DNA from: Ooceraea biroi
Taxonomy: Eukaryota > Arthropoda > Insecta > Hymenoptera > Formicidae
Length of the DNA stretch: 64,000 bases
NCBI RefSeq assembly: GCF_003672135.1
Contig: NC_039508.1
Coordinates: 7,254,001-7,318,000, forward strand
Reading direction: 5' to 3'
Each line of letters begins with the position of its first letter. The stretch's first letter is position 1. The notes under the pieces are model-generated. The model worked only from the letters and a program-made list of their open reading frames with translations. It was not told the origin of the DNA and made no database searches. Shown here one piece after another: positions 32,035 through 43,067 of this stretch. Both the position numbers and the translations under genes were made by a program.

Positions 32035-32918
32035 CAGGGTGTCTGAGACCACCCGTACATGCCGAATATTTTGATAACTGAGCGTGACAGATAAAAATGT
32101 TTTAATCAAAAGTTGTAGGGCTTTAACAATTACATGAAATGGTGATACATATTTGACCTTGACAGCAGTTATGCAGGAAGTCTCAAGGTCAACTTTAAAA
32201 TCTTAAATGGAAACTCCCATTTTTTATTATATCATCTTCTTCTACCAATTAATTGGAACAACTTTTGTCTGAAACATGTTTTCTGAAAATGCCTCCATAG
32301 TGATACCAAATACTATGTTACACAAACCAATTATGAATACGTAAAAGCATTTAAAAAAAACTGAAATAGCTGTCCCAAATACGGGACAGCTATTTCAGTT
32401 TTTTTTAAATGCTTTTACGTATTCATAATTGGTTTGTGTAACATAGTATTTGGTATCACTATGTTTATTAATTATTTTTCCGTTTTTTTGGCCGTACCAC
32501 TGAAAACATTTTAAAAACATTACAATTTTTTAAATTAAGAAAAAACATGGAACTAGAAACTCGCCACGTCCTCGTCGTTAGTTCTGGATTATGTTAAGAG
32601 CGAGACTTTTTTATTTCAAAATGTAGTTTTTATTTCAAATACATGTCAAGGTCAATGGAGGCATTTTCAGAAAACATGTTTCAGACAAAAGTTGTTCCAA
32701 TTAATTGGTAGAAGAAGATGATATAATAAAAAATGGGAGTTTCCATTTAAGATTTTAAAGTTGACCTTGAGACTTCCTGCATAACTGCTGTCAAGGTCAA
32801 ATATGTATCACCATTTCATGTAATTGTTAAAGCCCTACAACGTTTGATTAAAACATTTTTATCTGTCACGCTCAGTTATCAAAATATTCGGCATGTACGG
32901 GTGGTCTCAGACACCCTG
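32035..32918. mobile_element. Mariner-type MITE/foldback, 884 bp, in an intron of the DUF4806 gene
   Basis: Ends CAGGGTGTCTGAGACCACCC and its inverse, with TA on both sides (32033-32034 and 32919-32920). The arms of about 260 bp are near-identical inverted copies (GACCTTGACAGCAGTTATGC and GTCTGAAACATGTTTTCTGA on one side, inverses on the other). The middle holds another complete palindrome at 32296-32463 and unique sequence. No transposase. Confidence 0.88.
32296..32463. mobile_element. Perfect palindrome nested in the mariner-type MITE
   Basis: 168 bp that pair end to end: CATAGTGATACCAAATAC outward, AAACTGAAATAGCTGTCCC towards the centre, with CAAATAC in the loop. It sits at the inner end of the left arm of the larger element and looks like a separate insertion. 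Confidence 0.85.
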
Positions 32919-34780
32919 TATATATATAAATCTTCATACTTATTGCACATTGTAACTCAACATTATTTTCAGTAGTTGCCACATCAGACTTCAAGCAGAA
33001 TATTATTTACATTATGCACATCTGAAATATTTATTTTTATCATTTCGATTTAAGTATTTTGGTTTTAGCCTAGAAAATTACTTCATGTGAATTTTATTTA
33101 AAAAAATTGTAATGATTTATGCTTTTTTCCACATATTATAATCCGTGAAAATTGTACTATACCACTTTTCTTCATTGCATCACATCGATTTGCAGCAGCT
33201 TATATACATATTATAAGATAAAATTATATACATACCATCTATTTCCTCATAGCTATGAGTACTGTTATAGCTATAAGTTGTATTACTACATGTTGGTGTT
33301 TTAGAGGAGCTCGACATTGAATTAGTTCTTCTTATTGAGTTTTCTGCACAAAAAACAACAGATAATATTTATAAATATGCTTTGTAATTATAACTACAAA
33401 GCAGTGCAATTTAATTGTTAAATTTTTATTGCAATGTCTCCATATGACTTTCAATGCTGATACCATCCATGCAGTAAAACTATTAATGTTATTGGATGAT
33501 ACAGAAGCGAATTTTCTACGTTTAAAAAACGTGTATAAGAAATGACTAAAGTTGTGCATACTACTTAGTTCGTAACAGTTGCAAATACTTTTTAATTTCT
33601 TAATATATCTGTATAGCATGCAATTTCCTATATTTATAATTTTTGTTATAAATATAATCGTATCTACCATTCAGTTCATCATCATCATCGTCACCTATAT
33701 TACTTAAGAGTGTAGAAGTGGAATGTGTAGAAGAGGGATATGATGAAAGTATAGACAAATCAGATGTATCCATATTCTGTTCTTTGTCATCACTGGATAA
33801 CGCAGCAAGCTGTTTAGAAGTCTGATATGTTTTTTTCACTCTATTTTCTGAAATATATTTGATTTATATAAAATGTATACAGCATTCTGTTGGAAAAACT
33901 TAGATTTTATTCGTAAAATTAAAAATGTGTTCTGTGTTAATGTAATATTAAATGTAATATATGTATATAAAAGTATAACATTTATAACGCTCAGATGCAC
34001 CCTGCATAACATACCATTTAATTTCATTTTATTACTAGGAGTAACGCTGGTTGTTTGTATATATGTAGAGGAGGAGATGGCAAACAGCTTTTTTTCTTCA
34101 TACGTGTACGTGTTGTGAAATATAGTTCAGATTAATAACAACACTATACAAATTTATATAAAATTAAAGAAATAAAAGAAAGAAATATAATTACTACTAT
34201 CATAATCATCTTGTATGTCATCATAAAATCGAGGTTTTTTAATTAATCTTTTTTCTTTTTGTGGTGATGTTTGGCAAAGTGCTTCCAATTGCCCATCTTC
34301 TGAAGTGGAAACATATGCTGCTTTTTTTCTCCATTTTTCGGGCTAGCTCATAAGTATCTAGAAAAAGTTCTTATACTTATTTATACTTTAATAAATATTT
34401 TCTAATTCATGTATATGTTGAAAATATATAGTTTGTTAACAACTTGTATATAACTACCATAAGGACTTATAATGCATCGATAAGTTTATATTATCCAATT
34501 ATCACTGGGAAGAATGCCTTTTTGTATTGCAAGAGTTGCTTTTAGTTCTTTTGGAGGCCATAGAAATAATGTTTTATTTATTCTATCGATCCACAGCTGT
34601 GGTATTACTGAACACCAGTCTTCATAAAAAATAATATAATACATCTGAAAGAACGTTTTTGCAAAGACAATCATTATAATTACAAAATACTTTGTGTAAA
34701 GAAAAACGTTTTCAAAAAAATATACGTTTAAAGATTTTACCTTTATAATAAACAGCATATATGAAAATATATATGAACTT

Positions 34781-35640
34781 TTAGTTGCAATGTAAAAGAG
34801 GTATTATGTAGTACGTATTATTAAAGGAGATGTTAAAGCCTTTAATATCAATTTCTATTATAGGTATTATTTCCAGATCTAATGTTTGACCACTTGACAT
34901 ATGTATGTTCATATATTGGGAATTACAAGGATATATTGGTATGGGTCGAAGATCAATATATTTATTTCCCAGAACAACTAGAATTTTATCCTTGAATCCT
35001 ATATGTTTAATACAAAAAACTGATCCATCTTTTAAATAACAGCAATTATTTGGAGATTTGACTGTTAACACAAAATATTTGAATTTTATCCGCTTATATA
35101 AATGCGTACAATTAAGAGGTAAGCTTTTTCCATCTGGTTTCAAAAATAATGGTTTATCCGTGCTGCTATTTTTCTTGTTAATCATATATCTTGTGTATTC
35201 ATGGATTCTATTGTTTAACTGCGATAATGGTTTTTCCGATTTGCATAACATTGTTTTTATTGTCTTCATAAAATTTTCAAATGGAAAGGCACTAAATGTA
35301 TGTAGAGGTCCATACATCTTAACATCTTGACAAATATGTATTAGGTTGTGTACATTATAAACTATGTTACTTTCACCATATAATGCTTTAAATGTTTTAA
35401 CGAAATATATTAATAATTCATTCGCACATGTATTATTGAGTAAACAATTTTTTGGATGGCATAAAATCCTTATTGCCGTATTTAGGACACAGAAATGTTT
35501 GAAATAATCTTTGTGTAAATATTTATCTAAAATTACAGGTCCAAGATATAAAAGAAATAATCTGAATTCAGTTGCCTTCCATCGATCTACTTCGTTTATA
35601 CGACGCGTGCGGCGAGCGAATTCAATAGGTATATATTTAC
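34781..35640 (-). pseudogene. Transposase-domain gene, copy 1, C-terminal half
   Basis: Reading starts at KYIPIEFARRTRRINEVD and continues with RWKATEFRLFLLYLGPVI, NIVYNVHNLIHICQDV, the FSAFPFENFMKTIK box and a C-terminal region ending in a natural stop at 34781. These motifs belong to a large insect family annotated as transposase-domain-containing proteins (Tnp_2/EnSpm-like by my recollection). The frame is open throughout. The N-terminal half lies at 38797-39385; 3.16 kb of repeats separate them. A homologous copy is at 58251-60265. The exact superfamily is uncertain. Confidence 0.78.
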
Positions 35641-36834
35641 GCGCCCGAAGTGCTTTCAGAAAAGAATTATACACACCCAAAGATCTTTTAAACAAGAACT
35701 CTACGCGCCCGAAGTTCTTTCAAAAAAGAACTCTACAAAACTAATGATATCAACAAATTGCGCCAACTACAATGGGTATTTATGCAAACCAGAAAATCTA
35801 TTACTTTTTATTAGTACTCTTTGGCCGATATTCATTGTTGATTCTTATTTAAGACTATCTTAAGTACATTCATAAGATATTTGAATTGATACGAATAAAT
35901 ATTTTAATACATATACATATATAAATATGTCAATACAAATATGTTTTTTGAAAATACTAGTACAACACAGGCGCGCGCTATGTGCGCACTATTTTATTTT
36001 TCAATGTTAATAATGTTTTCGAATAATAATATTCATCTATTATTTATTATGTGCACAATTATCACACTCTACCAAATTGTTAACCTCCACGCGAAGACAT
36101 TTAATATGACTTTTTTAAGAGTGGATTTGGCATATTGCGAAGAGTTTTCGACGATTGAAAATCCTGAAATGAAAAAGTTCTAGCCCTAAGAAATTTTTTC
36201 TTTTTCCAAGCAGTTCTGAGTTGTTGAAATAATTATTTTTTATATTGCCTAGAGTTCTCTGCTATTGAAAATACCGTAAACTCGGAAATGAAAAAGTTCT
36301 AGCCATTAAAAATTTTTTCTTTTTCCGAGGAATTCTGGGATAGTTATATTGTTACCAGTACAACACAGGCGCGCGCTATTTTATTTTTCAATATTAATAA
36401 TGTTTTCGAATAATAATATTCATCTATTATTTATTATATGCACAATTATCACACTTTACCAAATTGTTATCTTCCACGCGAAGACAGCCGCGCGATGGTA
36501 ATCTAAACTGAACATAACGCACAACGCGAATCGAGATAACCAATCAGCGTCACGGAAAAGAGGCAACAATGATTTCGATTTGATTTAACACGGCTTTTTT
36601 AAGAGTGGACTTGGCGCTGCTAAACCGAATAAAAACTTCTCTTAGCATTTAAATAATCTAAACATTACAATAATTTGCTTAGACTCTAATTTACACAACA
36701 ACTTGCCGAAATGTACAAATGTAGTTAATTACACTTATTCTATACTTAACTCTAATGTCTCACACACACACGCACGCGCACGAGAGAGAGAGAGACACAC
36801 ACACACACCTAACTTACATAACACAATCGCCGAA

Positions 36835-36876
<42 letters not shown>

Positions 36877-37300
36877 TCACAAGAGAGGAAGAAAGAGAAT
36901 AAGGCAATTAACATATTGGTTCGATTTGTTGAGAATTTTTTATTCGGTTTAGCAGCGCCAAGTATTTTCAAAAAACACATTTGTATTGACATATTTATAT
37001 ATGTATTAAAATATTTATTCGTATCAATTCAAATATCTTATGAATGTACTTAAGATAGTCTTAAATAAGAATCAACAATGAATATCGGCCAAAGAGTATT
37101 AATAAAAAGTAATAGATTTTCTGGTTTGCATAAATACCCATTGTAGTTGGCGCAATTTGTTGATATCATTAGTTTTGTAGAGTTCTTTTTTGAAAGAACT
37201 TCGGGTGTGTAGAACTCTTTTTTGAAAGAACTTCGGGCGCGTATACTTGGCGCTTTTTTGTACCTTTTTTTAAATAGGTAATTTTGTTGTGATTTCACAC
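35641..37300. mobile_element. FB foldback element (copy 2)
   Basis: The left arm (about 35641-35960) and right arm (about 36960-37260) are inverted copies through ACGCGCCCGAAGTTCTTTC, ACTAATGATATCAACAAATT, TGGGTATTTATGCAAACCAG and GATATTCATTGTTGATTC. The middle has a direct duplication of about 135 bp (35957-36100 and 36352-36487, with ACAACACAGGCGCGCGCTAT), a GGACTTGGCGCTGCTAAACC word at 36607 and its inverse at 36947, and a CA/GA microsatellite. It interrupts the transposase-domain gene. Confidence 0.78.
36763..36873 (+). repeat. CA/GA microsatellite
   Basis: ACACACACGCACGCGCACGA, then GAGAGAGAG, then two (CA)n runs, the longer at 36838-36873. ORFs over it are low-complexity artefacts. Confidence 0.9.
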
Positions 37301-37362
37301 ATTTTGTAGTGTAAAGTATTCTTTTTTATACTATGAGGATTTGCATAACACGAAACATTATC

Positions 37363-37500
37363 TGTATTTTGTAAACCATGTAAACCCCAAGCAATATTTT
37401 GCCGTGACATTTGATTATGACAATTCTCTTGAAGCAATTACTTTTGACAATGCCCATGAAACATCTTTCACTTTGCGATAGCGTTCGTTTGTAACAATAA
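37363..37500 (-). pseudogene. Fragment of the PIF1-USP gene (linker region), second copy
   Basis: Read on the minus strand it matches 20093-20218: AACGCTATCGCAAAGTGAAA, GGGCATTGTCAAAAGTAA and CGGCAAAATATTGCTTGGGG, leading to the start of the Cys box region. Only the helicase-USP linker is present. A second, diverged copy shows that the fusion gene is dispersed in the genome. Confidence 0.75.
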
Positions 37501-37675
37501 TGTACAATGAGATTTTAAGGCATAAAACTTAAAATTTAGGCTCGATTGCACCTTTGTGTTTTTATAAAGGGCACATAAAAAAGAGACGAAGAGTGAATTA
37601 AGAGTGAATATTCTCAATTATAAGCTTTATAATAAATATTCTAAATATTTTACTATTTTAATTTTTTAATTATAT

Positions 37676-38433
37676 CGATATCTTAACAAATGGCAAAGTT
37701 AGCTATTTTTTATTTAAACAAATGGTAATAACTTTTAAAAGTTCAACTACAAACGAAACAACTAGAAACGATTCTGAAAATGATAGCGCAAGCGGATTCG
37801 CGATATCTTAACAAATGGCAAAGTTAGCTATTTTTTATTTAAACAAATGGTAATAACTTTTAAAAGTTCAACTACAAACGAAACAACTAGAAACGATTCT
37901 GAAAATGATAGCGCAAGCGGATTCGCGATATCTTAACAAATGGCAAAGTTAGCAATTTTGTATTTAAACAAATGGTAATAACTTTTGACAGTTCAACTAC
38001 AAACGAAACAACTAGAAACGATTCTGAAAATGATAGCGCAAGCGGATTCGAGATATCTTAACAAATGGCAAAGTTAGCAATTTTGTATTTAAACAAATGT
38101 TAATAACTTTTAAAAGTTCAACTACAAACGAAACAACTAGAAACAATTCTGAAAATGATAGCGCAAGCGGATTCGCGATATCTTAACAAATGGCAAAGTT
38201 AGCAATTTTGTATTTAAACAAATGTTAATAACTTTTAAAAGTTCAACTACAAACGAAACAACTAGAAACGATTCTGAAAAAGACAGCGCAAGCGGATTCG
38301 CGATATCTTAACAAATGGCAAAGGTAGCTATTTTTCATTTAAACAAATGTTAATTAATACCTTTTGAACAATTTAACCACAAACATAACGAAACTACAAA
38401 CGATTGTCAAAAAGTCAGTGCAATCAGATTCGC
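37676..38433 (+). repeat. Sat-C tandem array, six monomers of about 125 bp
   Basis: Monomers start with GATATCTTAACAAATGGCAA at 37676, 37802, 37927, 38051, 38177 and 38302, a spacing of 124-126 bp; the last is diverged and ends at 38433. Each has CAACTACAAACGAAACAACT and GATAGCGCAAGCGGATTCG. The same unit is seen at 10858-11240. Confidence 0.93.
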
Positions 38434-38439
38434 GATATC

Positions 38440-38796
38440 TCAATCACACAGATATACCGACAGCATGAGATCGGCGTTGCTGCCACCTATCGGAGCAAAA
38501 CTGTACTGTTCCACCGACGATGACGATAATAATAATGATGACGTTTCTTAATCGAAAATTTACCAATTTCAGACTTTGCATCGCAATATCTCCGCTCATA
38601 GGGCACGTAGGAGAAAAATGAACACTTTTATTACATAATTCGACCACAAGCTATCCATTGAGCCTACTTAGAAGTTGATCGGATCAGCCGTTACTGAGAT
38701 CCGATAATCTAAGCGTCTCTGAAAACGTCGCGTCGCGTAATAGTACACGGTCGGTCTCGCTGCGCGTATACTTGGCGCGAGACCCTACCGTGTCTC
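38440..38796 (-). repeat. Rep-A copy 3 (full length, about 355 bp)
   Basis: Minus-strand reading starts (CAA)GAGACACGGTAGGGTCTC, has GCGCCAAGTATACGCG (38763-38778), GGATAGCTTGTGGTCGAA and TTTTCGATTAAGAAACGTC, and ends GGTATATCTGTGTGA. It is the least interrupted copy and defines both ends. It directly splits the transposase-domain gene after IIALHQ. Confidence 0.78.
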
Positions 38797-39385
38797 TTGA
38801 TGTAATGCAATTATATCTGAAGATAATACATCTATATCTGTTGCACGTTGTCTTGATATATGATTTTCATTGATCCATAAATGTATCATCTTTTTCATTA
38901 CTCCCAGACATATTAAATGCATATAATCTAACGGGAAGTTATTTACCATATTTATGGACAAATCTTCGAAAGGGGAAACAGAAATATGGTGATCTTCATT
39001 GTCTCGATTGCGGAAAGTGCTATCAGTTCTTAGTGGTGCATTTTCATTTAAGAAGACCATTCTGTTATTAAAATAATTTTCCTCACAAGAACATTTTCCG
39101 CAACCAAAATATCCATTGTGACCTTTCGTTGCAGTTACAAACGATTTTGCGGGAGCGTCACAAATAACTGCTCTGATTGTAACAAGGTATTTTTTATTTT
39201 TGAACAAAAACCCTTCCGTATGTAAGATTGTATATTCCTCACAAAATTCTTTTAATAAATCTTTTGCACTTGTTGGTTTCTTATACCCATGATAAGCACC
39301 AATCAGAAAGGGATCTGTAATACCAATATTATAAATTTGACCATGTAGAGGCCATATACGGATGGTCCATCCATCTCCTGGGAGC
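38797..39385 (-). pseudogene. Transposase-domain gene, copy 1, N-terminal half
   Basis: The frame contains IWPLHGQIYN, FLIGAYHGYKKPTSA, VICDAPAKSFVTATKGHNG, a GCGKC zinc-type pair, APLRTDSTFRNRDNEDHH and FPLDYMHLICLGVMKKMI. Each motif has a counterpart in the copy at 58537-59855. It stops at ALHQ where Rep-A begins. The far N-terminus is replaced by LTR-X sequence from about 39386, so the gene is truncated at both breakpoints. Confidence 0.8.
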
Positions 39386-40055
39386 AATCTGGGACTCAAT
39401 CACCAACCTGCTAATTCACCTCTCACACAAATCAAAGGAACAACAAAATCCTCCGTCTGGAGAATCGCCGCAAGAAACAACACCACTATACGAAGATTCT
39501 ACTGCCGCACCCGCAGAAACAACCGATATTAATAAAAGCGTTATCACATACCCAAGATTGTAGAATAAAGAAGCACAATTTACATTTACAACGACATTAT
39601 ACTATTTTAGGGTTCGAGACACTCTAACTCTATTCACATATTATTGCCTAAATCATTTCACTTTCATACGCAGTGTACCTTAAGCACACTACGTATGACT
39701 TAAAAGGGGAGGTGCTACGTCACGGTAAAACCTCGTTCTTACGCCTGCAAGGTTTCAAACCGATTCCGTATCGAAATGTCACAATGTTTGAACAAGCGAT
39801 AATAAACGGCACAAGAATGCGCCCGAGTCTCGCGCACGCTGTGATACATGGCCATAAAAGGGCTACGAGAGACTATGCACTCGCTTATCATTAGTTTCAT
39901 GGAAATTCCTGCAGCGTTATTTTTTTATTATTATATTTTAAATTTATAACTACTGACATCTTCCGTTATAATGATCATGCGATGCCGCTAGGAATGTCTC
40001 TCCAAATAAAGAATAGTGTAAACGGATCGTTCTGCAATAATTTATTATTTTATCT
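39386..40055 (+). mobile_element. LTR-X, 3' end and truncated 3' LTR
   Basis: A short plus-strand reading (SVWRIAARNNTTIRRFYCRT) ends near 39525 and could be the end of a polyprotein. At 39701-39712 a purine run (AAAAGGGGAGG) directly precedes TGCTACGTCACGG at 39713, the arrangement of a polypurine tract and 3' LTR. The LTR part (39713-40055) matches the reverse complement of 52081-52422 with scattered differences and one indel. It breaks off at 40055 into Gypsy pol. Confidence 0.72.
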
Positions 40056-43008
40056 CCAATCGCGTCCTTAACTCCCTAATGTAACCTTCCGTATCTATCA
40101 AATCAGAGGATGGACTCCCTCGTAGTAAGTCCATTGGCAAACGAAGATCATGTCCTAAGTACATCTCTGCAGGAGTAACCCCTGTGGCCTCCTGCCTTGA
40201 AGAACGGAAAGCCAGAAGGTACATCGGAATCCACCGATCCCAATCTTTCTGATTTTCTGAAACAAATTTCGAAAGATAATTTAGAATAGTTTGATGTTGT
40301 CGTTCAACCTGTCCGTCCGACTGCGGATGTAAGGCCGTCGTCCGTGTCTTCCTGAAACCTAACAACACTGCTAACTCCCTGAATAGTTCAGATTCAAAGT
40401 TCCGTCCCTGATCCGTATGGAGCTCCAAAGGGATACCGTGCCTTGAAAACACCTGACTCACTAACCCTCTAGCAATTGTGGATGCCCGTTTGTTTTTAAT
40501 AGGGATAGCCTCCGGCCATTTGGTGAAACAATCCACCACCACTAAAAGATATTTATTCCCTGTATACGTTGTTGGAAGTGGGCCTAGGATATCCACCTGA
40601 ATCCTCTCAAATGGAGAGCCCACATTGTATACCTGCAGAGGAGACTTCCCCTTTCCAGAAGGTCCCTTCCTTTCGACACAAGTCTTGCATGAGGCACACC
40701 AATCTTCCACGTCGCTTTTACAGGTAGCCCAATAAAAACGCTTCCGGATCTTGGCTAACGTTTTGTTCACTCCGAAGTGTCCTCCCGTCAAAGAATCGTG
40801 AGCTTGCTTCATAATTTCTGTAATCCTCTCCTGTGGTACAACGATTTGTAATATGCCTTCCCTCGGACGCGGGGATTCCCACTTCTTATGAAGAACCCCG
40901 TCCTTCATCACCAAGGCGTCCCATTGAGACCAATAAACCTTCGCTGAAACTTCACAAGGAGCGATCTCTTGCCACGTCGGGCGCTCACCAGTCTCCTTAG
41001 CCGACAGGAAAATCGAAACTACGGAATCACGAAGTTGGGCCATGCGCCATTCCGAACAATCTTCCTCGAAAAAAACAATGCGGCCTACGTCCCTTCCCGT
41101 AGCCATTACATCTTTTACTTCTATTTTCTCACAATAGCGACAGGCAAATTCCTCACATGGACGTCTCGAAAGTCCATCTGCGTTTCCATGAGCCTTCCCA
41201 CTCCGGTGACAAATCTGAAAATCGTATTGTTGGAGGCGCTCTAGCCACCTTGCGAGCTGCCCCTCCAAATCCTTAGAAGAAAGAAGCCCGCGCAAAGCAA
41301 TATGATCAGTCCTCACAATAAATTTCTGTTCATACAAATAATGATGAAATGATTTAATGGCATCCAAAACAGCCAATAACTCTCGTCGCGTGATGCAATA
41401 ATTCCTTTCAGCCTTGCTAAATACACGACTAAAATAGGCGATTACCCTCTCGGTTCCCTCCTGTACCTGAGAAAGAACGGCACCAATCCCGTGATTCGAT
41501 ACGTCGGTATCTAAAACAAATCCCTCCGCCCCCACTGGAAAAGATAAAACCAGAGAGGAAACTAAAACTTCCTTTAAATGATTAAATGCTCTTCCGCACT
41601 CAGAAGACCACTCGAACTTTCGATTCTCTTCCGTCAAATTATACAAGAGTCTCGCGATTAATGAAAACCCACTGACAAATTTGCGATAGTAAGAACAAAA
41701 TCCTAAAAAACTTCGCACCTGCTTCTTCGTCTTTGGAAGCGGCCAGGTGGTAACCGCCGAAATTTTCTCCGGATCCGTGGCAATTCCCTGTGCCGATACT
41801 ACATGTCCGAGGTATTTCACTTCTCTTTTGAGAAAAACATATTTCTTATGGTTAACTTTTAAGTTCGTGGCGCGAATCCTCCCGAAAACTTCCTTTAAAT
41901 TTTCCATCATTTCCTCAAACGTTTTTCCATAAATAATCACGTCATCAAGGTAGACAAAACAACATTTTAAAAGTAATCCATATAATACTCTTTCCATTAA
42001 CCGCTCGAAAGTTACAGGGGCGTTACACAACCCAAACAGCATCACAGTAAACTGCCACAAACCCCTACCAATAGAGAAGGCGGTCTTTTCCTTATCATTA
42101 GAAGAAAGTCTCACCTGCCAGTATCCACTCTTTAGATCGAGCGTGGTAAACCACGTGTTTCCTGCCAATTGATCTAATATGTCATCAATCCTCGGCAACG
42201 GGTACGAATCCTTCACCGTAACACTATTAAGTTTCCTATAATCCACGCAAAACCGAATAGATCCATCCTTTTTCTTTACCATCACTGCTGGTGACACCCA
42301 TGGACTTTGAGACTCCTCAATGACTCCTTGTTCTTTCATGTCTTCAATTATTTTGTCCACCTCCGCTCGTAAATGTAATGATATCCGACGAGGAGTCTGT
42401 TTTATGGGTCGTGGATCTGTTAATTCGATTTTATGTTAAACAACGTCGCAATTCCCTGCAACAATGTTTTCGGAAAACACATCGCTATATACAGATAAAA
42501 ATGTGGAAAAGACCTCCTTTTGCTGCACATTCACAATTTCAGTATCTCGCTCAACAACATCAATAAGGAAACCAGGCAATCGATAACAATCTTTATTTTC
42601 GGAAAAATTCGTCAAACACGCGCAAATCTGCGCATTCCGTTTAGGGCGCGCCTGTTGCCCGAATATTCCCTCAAGAAAATCTTCAAAAGATTCAACCCTA
42701 TCCAAAAAATCGCCGCCGAGAATGCAATCATCTTGCATCTCGCACACAAAGACAGACAACCTTTCACAAAATTCTCCAAGCGATATATTTACGTTTGTTT
42801 TAAACAACGCCGGAACTTTCTCCCCAGTGGGATATCGAAAATCACAATTCTTTATTAAAATCTGCGAAGTATGAGGATTGACAAATCTCTTACTCAGTAA
42901 AGTTACATCCGAGCCCGTGTCTACGCGGAATACGCAAGACTTATTATCTACTTTTCCGCGAAAACAAAAACGCTGCGCGCTTTTCTTATAGTTACGCAAT
43001 TGTCGCAC
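40056..43008 (-). pseudogene. Gypsy G2 pol: protease, RT, RNase H, integrase (one stop, C-terminus lost)
   Basis: Protease has VDTGSDVTLLS and ILGGDFLD. RT has WVSPAVMVKKKDGS, FCVDYRKLN, LDLKSGYWQV and the catalytic VYLDDVIIYG. RNase H has VLDTDVSNHGIGAVLSQ and TRRELLAVLDAI. Integrase has the HHCC domain (HDSLTGGHFG, CASCKTC) and the core (VDILGPLP, HTDQGRNFES, HPQSDGQVERQHQ). An in-frame TAA at about 42433-42435, just after the protease, is the only stop; the RT-integrase frame is open for 771 residues. The chain ends at RELRTRLE, where the element is cut at 40055/40056. Confidence 0.93.
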
Positions 43009-43067
43009 GATTATCGGGGCATCTTGAGTCGCGCTCGCCGAACCGGCCCCGCGAAGCTCGGCAAAAC

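Larger units (their letters stand above)
31019..34644 (-). pseudogene. DUF4806-type gene, six recognisable exons, two small lesions
   Basis: Exons on the minus strand: A 34644-34458, B 34357-34195, C 33847-33668, D 33343-33236, E 31781-31585, F 31178-31019. All join by GT-AG in consistent phase. Exon A opens with MYYIIFYEDWCSVIPQLW, the usual start of insect DUF4806 proteins; exon B has TYELARKM. C and D are Ser/Thr- and Asp-rich. E holds LLPNFPLSTTEELLQFERE and F holds ITRIGGSSHATKTRNIL and KLSWTGSKGSMAIKDTTF, the DUF4806 core. Exon A has an in-frame TAA (after DNWII) and exon B one extra A in an A7 run. The function of DUF4806 is unknown. The gene starts 137 bp after the transposase-domain gene, same strand. 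Confidence 0.8.

Noticed and set aside
36703..37053. His/Thr-rich and Cys/Val-rich ORFs
   Set aside because: Translations of CA and GA microsatellites within the FB element.
37676..38433. Possible CRISPR or protein-repeat array
   Set aside because: Regular 125 bp head-to-tail monomers without spacers and without an open frame; a satellite.
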